DNA from: Pseudomonadota bacterium
GTDB lineage: Bacteria; Pseudomonadota; Gammaproteobacteria; Steroidobacterales; Steroidobacteraceae
DNA: 5,420 nucleotides
Assembly: GCA_021815905.1 (NCBI GenBank)
Contig: JAKAZP010000196.1
Span: forward strand, 1 to 5,420
Reading direction: 5' to 3'
The notes below the pieces were generated by a model. It made no database searches, had not been told where the DNA came from, and saw only the letters and a program-made list of their open reading frames with translations. Within the stretch, counting starts at the first letter, position 1, and every line of letters begins with the position of its first letter. Both the position numbers and the translations under genes were made by a program. Shown piece after piece: positions 1 through 5,420 of the stretch.

Positions 1-44
1 GCAAAGGTGCGCCGCCGAGCGATTTCGGCATTGAGATCGGGCAT
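1..44 (-). CDS. prfC: Peptide chain release factor 3, N-terminal fragment (cut by window edge)
   Basis: Release factor 3 is a translational GTPase that removes RF1 or RF2 from the ribosome after peptide release. Only 14 codons and part of a 15th lie in the window, starting at the ATG at 44 and reading MPDLNAEIARRRTF. The block E-[IV]-A-[RK]-R-R-T-F, placed within the first 15 residues, is the well-conserved start of RF3, where it is followed by AIISHPDAGKTT; that P-loop part lies beyond the edge. The start is 13 nt after the rimI stop on the same strand, so the gene is probably the next cistron of the pssA-udg-rimI operon. No clear Shine-Dalgarno sequence is visible before this ATG. The call rests on a short match and on gene orientation; no other family with this N-terminus comes to mind. 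Confidence 0.7.
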   Translation of the reverse strand, partial: MPDLNAEIARRRTF

Positions 45-57
45 TTGGAGCTGACCG

Positions 58-567
58 TTAAGGGTTGGGCCGGGCGCGCCGGCCGAGCAGCACGAGCCTG
101 AGCACCGCCGCGTCCTCGCGGCCGCCTACCGCCTGGTAGTAGCCCCTGCGCATTCCGACCTGCTCGAATCCGACGGACTGGTACAGTCGGATGGCGGGAA
201 TGTTCGAGGGGCGGACCTCGAGGAACGCCTCGCTCATCCCCGCGGCGCGTCCGCGCTCGAGCAGATAGCCGAGCATGCGCCGCCCGAGACCGTGACAGCG
301 GTGGGGCTCCCCGATGCAGAGGTTCAGTACGTGCGCCTCCCCGGCGCCGACGCTCATGACCCCATACCCGATGATGCGTCCGGCGAGGGTGATCACCCGG
401 CATACGTAGCCGACCCGCAGGCAGTCGCGGAAGATCCCCTCGCTCCAGGGGAACTGGTACGACGCCCGCTCGATGCCGAAGACCTCGCCCACGTCCGCCT
501 CGGTCATCGGCCGGATGCGGATCTCCTCGGCGGCATCGAGCAGCTCAGGGGCGAGAGCCATCTGCAT
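58..567 (-). CDS. rimI: Ribosomal protein S18-alanine N-acetyltransferase
   Basis: RimI is a cytoplasmic GNAT enzyme that transfers acetyl from acetyl-CoA to the N-terminal alanine of ribosomal protein S18. The 169-residue product opens its GNAT fold at about residue 16 (IRIRPMTEADV). It has the family's PWSEGIFRDCL segment (40-50), the acetyl-CoA-binding R-x-x-G-x-G loop (RCHGLG, 90-95) and FLEVRPSN (115-122), where Glu117 matches the catalytic Glu of Salmonella RimI. RLYQSVGF (127-134) contains Tyr129, the expected general acid, and is followed by R-R-G-Y-Y (140-144). The ATG at 567 is preceded by GAAGG at good spacing; a second ATG at 561 would remove two residues. The start overlaps the end of the upstream glycosylase gene by 23 nt, suggesting translational coupling. 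It is slightly longer than the usual 145-160 residues because of an N-terminal extension. Confidence 0.93.
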   Translation of the reverse strand: MQMALAPELLDAAEEIRIRPMTEADVGEVFGIERASYQFPWSEGIFRDCLRVGYVCRVITLAGRIIGYGVMSVGAGEAHVLNLCIGEPHRCHGLGRRMLGYLLERGRAAGMSEAFLEVRPSNIPAIRLYQSVGFEQVGMRRGYYQAVGGREDAAVLRLVLLGRRARPNP

Positions 568-1375
568 TCAAGCCTTCGGTCAGTTCCCGGAACGCGTTGC
601 GCGCGAACTTGAGGTCCTCCCACGCCTTGCGCTTGTCCGAGGGCGAGCGCAGGAGGTAGGCGGGATGATACGTCACCACCAGGGGCGTATTCAGCTCGCC
701 GAACCGGTGCACCCGGCCGCGCAGCCGGCCGAGCGGCGCATCCGTCCCCAGCAGGTTCTGGGCCGCGACCCGCCCGACGGCGAGCAGCAGTCCAGGCCTG
801 AGCAGCTCGATCTGCCGCAGGAGGTAAGGCAGGCAGGCGGCCACCTCCTCCGGTCGTGGATCGCGATTGCCGGGGGGCCGGCTCTTGAGGATGTTGGCGA
901 TGTAGACGTTCGCCCCGCGGGACAGCCCGATCGAGCGCAGCATGGCATCGAGCAGCTGGCCCGCCCGGCCGACGAACGGCTCCCCGCGGCGGTCCTCCTC
1001 GGCCCCCGGCGCCTCGCCGATCACCATCCAGCGCGCCTGGCGGCTGCCCACCCCGAGCACTCCCTGGGTGCGGCTCCGATGCAAGGCGCAGCGCGTGCAG
1101 GTGAGCACTTCCTGGCGCAGAGCCTCCCAGCCGGCGCCGCCCGCCGCGCCGTCCGGCTCCGCGTGCGCCCCGGTGAGAGCCCGGGAGGCCCCCCCTGGGG
1201 CATCGGACTCGGCCCGAGCCTCCCTCGCCGGTCCTTGGCGGCTTCCCGGGTCGCCGGCCCCCGCGGCGGGGCCGCCGCGCTCCTCGCCGGGACTCTCCGC
1301 CCTGGCACCTGCCCTCGGCACCCACTCATCGATACCGATGGCCTCGAGATACCGGGCCCTGAGCTCCGGATCCAC
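545..1375 (-). CDS. Family 4 uracil-DNA glycosylase with one cluster cysteine replaced by Ser
   Basis: This enzyme excises uracil from DNA to start base excision repair. The 276-residue protein starts with RARYLEAIGIDEWVPR (6-21), a common N-terminus of proteobacterial family 4 members, which supports the GTG start at 1375. Residues 22-85 form a Gly/Ala/Arg/Glu-rich linker without recognisable fold. The catalytic domain then shows C-x-x-C (Cys93, Cys96), motif A GEAPGAEEDRRGEPFVGRAG (120-139), a NILKSRPPGNRDP segment (161-173), Cys181 and motif B HPAYLLRS (237-244). Family members normally bind a 4Fe-4S cluster with four Cys. Three are present, but the expected third is Ser165 (AGC codon at 881-883) in a segment usually reading K-C-R-P-P. 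The GTG directly follows the pssA stop codon with no gap, and the 3' end overlaps rimI. Family assignment is secure; cluster occupancy is uncertain. Confidence 0.93.
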   Translation of the reverse strand: MDPELRARYLEAIGIDEWVPRAGARAESPGEERGGPAAGAGDPGSRQGPAREARAESDAPGGASRALTGAHAEPDGAAGGAGWEALRQEVLTCTRCALHRSRTQGVLGVGSRQARWMVIGEAPGAEEDRRGEPFVGRAGQLLDAMLRSIGLSRGANVYIANILKSRPPGNRDPRPEEVAACLPYLLRQIELLRPGLLLAVGRVAAQNLLGTDAPLGRLRGRVHRFGELNTPLVVTYHPAYLLRSPSDKRKAWEDLKFARNAFRELTEGLNADGSRP

Positions 1376-2209
1376 TCAGCGGTGCCCGGGGACGCGCCGG
1401 CGGCGTCGCACGCGCCGGATGAGCCACAGGATGGGCGCGGAAATGGCGTAGATGCCGAAGATCGCGAGCAGCAGGATCGGTGGATCGGTGGCATTCCACA
1501 CGACCGCGATCAGCACGACGATCAGCACCACGAGCAGCAGCGATACGAAGCGGATGCGCCGGTCGAGCCGGAACTGCTTGAAGCTCGGGTAGCTGAATCG
1601 GCTCACCATGAGCGCCCCGGCGGCGGCCGTCACCGTGAATGCCGCGACCAGACCGAGGAGCCCCGGCTGGTGCCACTGGCTCGAGACCCAGACGAAGGCG
1701 GCCACGTTCGCCGCCGCCGACGGGCTCGGCAGCCCCTCGAAGAAGCGCTTGTCGGCGGTGGCCGCGCGGGCATTGAACCGGGCGAGCCGCAGCGCGGCGG
1801 TCACGGCGTAGAAAAAGCACGCCAGCCAGCCGAAACGGCCCCATTGATGGCCGAACTCCGCGATGCGCACGACTCCCCATTGGTAGGCGACGATGGCCGG
1901 AGCGAGCCCGAACGAGACCATGTCCGCGAGACTGTCGTACTCCTTCCCGAAAGCGCTCTCGGTGTGGGTGAGGCGCGCGATGCGCCCGTCGAGGGTGTCG
2001 AAGAGCATGGCCACGAACACGGCCATGCCGGCGGGCGCGAAGTGCTTGTCGATTGCGGCGACGATCGCGTAGAAGCCGGAAAACAGGCACCCGGTGGTCA
2101 GCAGGTTCGGCACCAGGTAAATCCCCTTGCGCCGCGGCTTGACCTCGTTGCTCTCGGTATCCTGCTCCATGCTCGAGGCGCTCTCGGTTGAAGGAATCGG
2201 GGGGCTCAA
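1376..2209 (-). CDS. pssA: CDP-diacylglycerol--serine O-phosphatidyltransferase
   Basis: PssA is an inner-membrane enzyme that joins L-serine to CDP-diacylglycerol, giving phosphatidylserine, the precursor of phosphatidylethanolamine. The full CDP-alcohol phosphotransferase signature is visible: Asp71, Asp74-Gly75, Ala78-Arg79, then eight residues, Gly88, Asp92 and Asp96. The segment GIYLVPNLLTTG (29-40) leads into the first membrane span, and further hydrophobic segments follow, including a long one at about 223-242 (LLLVVLIVVLIAVV). The C-terminus is Arg-rich (RRVRRRRR), fitting the positive-inside rule. It belongs to the integral-membrane type II PssA, not the phospholipase D-like E. coli type. 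The start is uncertain: TTG at 2209 has GGAG 9 nt upstream, while ATG at 2170 gives a 264-residue protein and loses only unconserved residues. First gene of the leftward operon. Confidence 0.93.
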   Translation of the reverse strand: MSPPIPSTESASSMEQDTESNEVKPRRKGIYLVPNLLTTGCLFSGFYAIVAAIDKHFAPAGMAVFVAMLFDTLDGRIARLTHTESAFGKEYDSLADMVSFGLAPAIVAYQWGVVRIAEFGHQWGRFGWLACFFYAVTAALRLARFNARAATADKRFFEGLPSPSAAANVAAFVWVSSQWHQPGLLGLVAAFTVTAAAGALMVSRFSYPSFKQFRLDRRIRFVSLLLVVLIVVLIAVVWNATDPPILLLAIFGIYAISAPILWLIRRVRRRRRVPGHR

Positions 2210-2229
2210 GGCTCTCGGCTCCGGTGCGA

Positions 2230-2245
2230 TGGGGCGATCTTACCA
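2230..2245 (-). promoter_or_regulatory. Candidate extended -10 promoter for the pssA operon
   Basis: Read on the minus strand, 2245-2237 gives TGGTAAGAT, again TG-n plus a 4-of-6 -10 hexamer. Initiation would fall near 2230, 20 nt before the TTG at 2209 or about 59 nt before the ATG at 2170. A TTAACA hexamer (5 of 6 to the -35 consensus) sits at 2262-2257, but only 14 nt from this -10, which is too short for a standard promoter. Its -10 occupies the -35 position of the opposing proS promoter. Confidence 0.42.
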
Positions 2246-2265
2246 AGAGGGGCTCCTGTTAAGAT
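2237..2265. repeat. 29-bp imperfect palindrome in the pssA/proS divergent intergenic region
   Basis: Centred on position 2251, 11 of 13 base pairs match; the mismatches are 2243/2259 and 2246/2256, and the central three bases are GGG. The outer arms ATCTTA (2237-2242) and TAAGAT (2260-2265) are perfect and AT-rich within very GC-rich surroundings. It lies between the two divergent start codons. It may be a protein-binding operator, a pair of overlapping promoters, or an RNA hairpin if transcribed from further upstream. No T-tract follows, so it is not a typical intrinsic terminator. Confidence 0.75.
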
Positions 2266-2272
2266 GCCCGCC
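2257..2272 (+). promoter_or_regulatory. Candidate extended -10 promoter for proS
   Basis: TGTTAAGAT (2257-2265) fits the TG-n-TATAAT extended -10 form, with 4 of 6 hexamer matches (TAAGAT). Initiation would be expected near 2272, giving a leader of about 27 nt before the proS ATG at 2299. The -35 window 17 nt upstream is ATCTTA, a poor match, as is often tolerated by extended -10 promoters. This is inference from sequence alone. Confidence 0.45.
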
Positions 2273-2298
2273 TCCTTGAGCAGACGATTTGCGCACCG

Positions 2299-4011
2299 AT
2301 GAGGCTCTCTCAGTACCCGATCAATACCACCAAGGAAACCCCGGCCGAGGCCGAGGTTCTCTCCCACCAGCTGATGCTGCGCGCCGGGCTCATCCGGCGC
2401 CTCGCCGCCGGGCTTTACAGCTGGCTGCCCATGGGCCTCAGGAGCCTGCGCAAGGCCGAAGCCATCGTTCGCGAGGAGATGAACCGCGCCGGAGCGCTCG
2501 AGGTCCTCATGCCCGTCTTCCAGCCGGGCGAGCTCTGGCAGGAATCCGGACGGTGGACGGAATACGGCCCGGAGCTGCTGCGCCTCAAGGATCGCCATGA
2601 GCGCGACTTCGTGGCGGGGCCCACGCACGAGGAAGTGATCACCGACATCGTCCGCCGCGAGGTGAAGAGCTACCGGCAGCTGCCGGTGAACTTCTACCAG
2701 ATCCAGACCAAGTTCCGGGACGAGATTCGCCCGCGCTTCGGCATCATGCGCGCGCGCGAGTTCATCATGAAGGACGCCTATTCCTTCCACGTGGACGAAG
2801 CCTCGCTCGAGCAGGGCTACCGCGCGATGCACGAGGCCTACACGCGCATCTTCACGCGCATGGGGCTGAAATTCCGCGCGGTGCGCGCCGATTCCGGCCC
2901 GATCGGTGGGGATGTCTCGCAGGAGTTTCACGTGCTCGCCGCCTCGGGCGAGGACGCGATCGTGTTCTGCGACGAGGACGACTACGCCTCGAACCTCGAA
3001 GCCGCCGCGGCCCCCGCCCCGGCCGGGCCCCGGCCCGCGCCGAGGCAGGCACTCGCGAAGGTATCGACCCCCGGGGCGCGCACGATCGCGCAGCTTGCGG
3101 GGCTGCTCGCAATCGAGCCTGCGCAGTGCCTGAAGACCCTGCTCGTCGAAGGCAGCGGCGAGGACGAGGTCGTGGCGCTGGTGCTCCGGGGCGATCACGA
3201 GCTGAATGCGACCAAGGCTCAGCGCCTCCCCGGCGTGGCGAGTCCCTTGCGCATGGCGGGGGCCGAGCGCATCGCGCGGGCCACCGGTGCCGCGCCGGGG
3301 TTCATCGGTCCGGTCGGCCTGCGCTGTCGCATCTACGCCGACCACAGCGCGCTCGCCGCGGCGGACTTCGTCTGCGGCGCCAACGAGCCCGACATGCACC
3401 TGACGGGCGTCAACTGGGAGCGGGACGTCAAGGGCGCGGTCGCGGCCGACATCCGCAACGTGCGCGAGGGGGATCCGAGCCCCAGCGGGCGGGGACGCCT
3501 GAGGATCGCCCGCGGTATCGAGGTCGGACACATCTTCCAGCTCGGCCGCAAGTACAGCGCGCCCCTCAAGGCGGCGGTGCTCGATGAGGCCGGCAACGAA
3601 GTGACGCTGCTCATGGGCTGCTACGGCATTGGTGTGACGCGCGTCCTCGCGGCGGCCATCGAGCAGAATCACGATGAGCGCGGCATCATCTGGCCCGAGC
3701 CCCTGGCCCCGTTCCAGGTGGCGCTGGTGCCGCTGAATCTCCAGAAATCCGAGCGGGTGCGCGAAGTTGCCGACCGCCTGTACGCCGAGCTCAGCTCCCG
3801 AGGGATCGAGGTGCTCTACGACGACCGCGACGCGCGGCCGGGGGTCAAGTTCGCCGACTCGGAGCTGCTCGGCATCCCGCACCGGCTGGTCGTCTCCGAG
3901 CGCGGCCTGCAGGCGGGACGGTTGGAGTACCGCCACCGGAGGGATGCCGAGAGCACGGAGTTTCCCGCCGATGAGGTCGAGGCCTTCCTCGCCTCGCGCC
4001 TCGGCCGCTGA
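2299..4011 (+). CDS. proS: Prolyl-tRNA synthetase, bacterial type with editing domain
   Basis: ProS is a cytoplasmic class II aminoacyl-tRNA synthetase that activates proline with ATP and charges tRNA-Pro. The 570 residues match the usual length of the bacterial form (E. coli has 572). Visible parts include the motif 1 region ending near ALEVLMP (66-72), the GPTHEE loop (107-112) and motif 2 around [20 protein letters not shown] (137-156). Motif 3 is [17 protein letters not shown] (440-456), and an anticodon-binding domain starts near residue 470. Between motifs 2 and 3 lies the INS editing domain, about 225-405; Lys279 occupies the position of the E. coli Lys279 needed to clear Ala-tRNA-Pro. 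An Ala/Pro-rich stretch (235-250) marks its entry linker. No strong Shine-Dalgarno sequence precedes the ATG. Transcribed divergently from pssA and probably cotranscribed with the next gene. Confidence 0.97.
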   Translation: MRLSQYPINTTKETPAEAEVLSHQLMLRAGLIRRLAAGLYSWLPMGLRSLRKAEAIVREEMNRAGALEVLMPVFQPGELWQESGRWTEYGPELLRLKDRHERDFVAGPTHEEVITDIVRREVKSYRQLPVNFYQIQTKFRDEIRPRFGIMRAREFIMKDAYSFHVDEASLEQGYRAMHEAYTRIFTRMGLKFRAVRADSGPIGGDVSQEFHVLAASGEDAIVFCDEDDYASNLEAAAAPAPAGPRPAPRQALAKVSTPGARTIAQLAGLLAIEPAQCLKTLLVEGSGEDEVVALVLRGDHELNATKAQRLPGVASPLRMAGAERIARATGAAPGFIGPVGLRCRIYADHSALAAADFVCGANEPDMHLTGVNWERDVKGAVAADIRNVREGDPSPSGRGRLRIARGIEVGHIFQLGRKYSAPLKAAVLDEAGNEVTLLMGCYGIGVTRVLAAAIEQNHDERGIIWPEPLAPFQVALVPLNLQKSERVREVADRLYAELSSRGIEVLYDDRDARPGVKFADSELLGIPHRLVVSERGLQAGRLEYRHRRDAESTEFPADEVEAFLASRLGR

Positions 4012-4669
4012 GCCTCACCGCCCGCCTGGCGGCCCAGGCCGCCTCGGGACGGCGGGAGGCGGGTGGCTCGGGCGGCTGGCGTTGCTCGGGATTCTCGCCT
4101 GCGGATGCCTCCCGGCGCGGGCGCGCGCGGATCAGCAGCGCGACGCCGCCCTCGGCCCGGTCGTCCAGCGCGCGATCGCGCACGCCCAGTGCTTCGCCGA
4201 CCGCTTCGACGCGGCGGTGTGGTACACGCTCATGGAGCCGCGGCTCGCGCGCTACGTGCGCAACCCCGCCGAGCGGCTCAAGATCCTGAAGCAGGTCTAC
4301 TGTGTCACCCACCAGCCGGGCGAGGCTCGGCTGCCGCCGGGACTGGTGATGGCGGTGATGGAGGTCGAGAGCGGCTTCCACCGGTGGGCGGTCTCCGCGA
4401 GCGGCGCGGTCGGGCTCATGCAGGTGATGCCCTATTGGCCGGAGCGGCTCGGGATGAAAGGCTACGAGCTCGTGCACGTCTCACCCAACATCCGCATGGG
4501 ATGCGCGATCCTGCGGTACTACCTGACCTCGGCCCGCGACAACGTGCGCCTCGCCCTCGAGGAATACAACGGCAGCGTCGGCCGCCACGACTACCCGGAC
4601 CGCGTGCTCACCGCGTGGGAGAGCTGGTCGGGAGCCGATGACCTCGGGTTCGCCCGCGCCAGGCGTTAG
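3971..4669 (+). CDS. Secreted lytic transglycosylase (SLT domain)
   Basis: It probably cleaves the MurNAc-GlcNAc bond of peptidoglycan in the periplasm, leaving 1,6-anhydro ends. From the ATG at 3971 the product has 232 residues. The SLT fold begins near residue 121 and shows [20 protein letters not shown] (127-146) with Glu133 as the likely catalytic acid, GLMQVMP (148-154), [13 protein letters not shown] (173-185) and EEYNGSVGR (197-205). A hydrophobic export segment [17 protein letters not shown] spans 33-49. It could end in signal peptidase I cleavage after ARA (residue 53), or in a lipobox ILAC with Cys44 lipidated. The ATG is the only in-frame ATG or GTG between 3971 and this segment, so it is preferred despite a 35-residue Arg/Pro/Gly-rich lead and a 41-nt overlap with proS. 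TTG at 4082 is an alternative but would lack the basic n-region. The N-terminus before the SLT domain is not recognised. Confidence 0.88.
   Translation: MRSRPSSPRASAAEPHRPPGGPGRLGTAGGGWLGRLALLGILACGCLPARARADQQRDAALGPVVQRAIAHAQCFADRFDAAVWYTLMEPRLARYVRNPAERLKILKQVYCVTHQPGEARLPPGLVMAVMEVESGFHRWAVSASGAVGLMQVMPYWPERLGMKGYELVHVSPNIRMGCAILRYYLTSARDNVRLALEEYNGSVGRHDYPDRVLTAWESWSGADDLGFARARR
4028..4043 (+). other. GC-rich perfect inverted repeat just after proS
   Basis: GGCGGCC and GGCCGCC form a perfect 7-bp inverted repeat around CA, 16 nt after the proS stop. A second inverted repeat (4022-4032, five pairs around a central T) shares bases with it, so the two hairpins exclude each other. No T-run follows, so an intrinsic terminator is unlikely. 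It overlaps the assumed N-terminal coding part of the transglycosylase, and GC bias alone can create such repeats. Confidence 0.4.

Positions 4670-5420
<751 letters not shown>

Noticed and set aside
3..92. Plus-strand frame reading KGAPPSDFGIEIGHLELTV as the end of a convergent gene
   Set aside because: It looks protein-like, but it is the reverse complement of the better-supported prfC start and continues into the antisense of rimI.
473..2191. A 572-codon open frame on the plus strand across rimI, udg and pssA
   Set aside because: It runs antisense to three clearly recognised genes, its product is rich in Arg, Pro, Ala, Gly, Glu and His with no family motif, and high GC content depletes stops in such frames.
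2240..2265. Standard -35/-10 pair TTACCA with TAAGAT for proS
   Set aside because: The spacer is only 14 nt, too short for the housekeeping sigma factor; the extended -10 reading fits better.
2206..3936. A 576-codon open frame on the minus strand opposite proS
   Set aside because: It is fully antisense to a confident prolyl-tRNA synthetase. The product has the composition of a reverse-complement shadow and no recognisable domain.

Overview
This window is a compact, very GC-rich stretch of bacterial chromosome. It has short intergenic gaps, overlapping genes and no mobile elements, phage genes, CRISPR arrays or RNA genes that I can see. The proteins most resemble gammaproteobacterial versions, and gene content and G/C-ending codon use suggest something near the Chromatiales or Xanthomonadales. 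That placement is inference from recognised protein families, not from a search.

Layout: positions 1-2209 hold a leftward block in the transcription order pssA (phosphatidylserine synthase), family 4 uracil-DNA glycosylase, rimI (ribosomal protein S18 N-acetyltransferase), then the first 14 codons of a probable prfC (release factor 3) running off the left edge. The genes abut, overlap or lie 13 nt apart, so they look like one operon. A divergent intergenic region at about 2210-2298 separates them from a rightward pair, proS (prolyl-tRNA synthetase) and a secreted lytic transglycosylase whose probable start lies inside the end of proS. A leftward acylphosphatase (4685-4960) converges on the transglycosylase. 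A rightward WrbA-type NAD(P)H:quinone oxidoreductase begins at 5000 and is cut by the right edge.

The genes are housekeeping functions: membrane lipid synthesis, base excision repair, ribosome modification, translation termination, tRNA charging, cell-wall remodelling and redox defence. Several concern translation (rimI, prfC, proS), but I see no evidence of a dedicated new multi-gene system. The most interesting signals are small. The pssA/proS intergenic region has a 29-bp imperfect palindrome whose two arms each read as an extended -10 element facing outward. The uracil-DNA glycosylase has Ser where the family normally has its third iron-sulfur cluster Cys. The 39-bp acyP/wrbA gap has an 8-bp AT core that reads as a -10 in both directions and could make the acyP message leaderless. 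A strong GC hairpin lies just after proS, in the region that decides the start of the transglycosylase.
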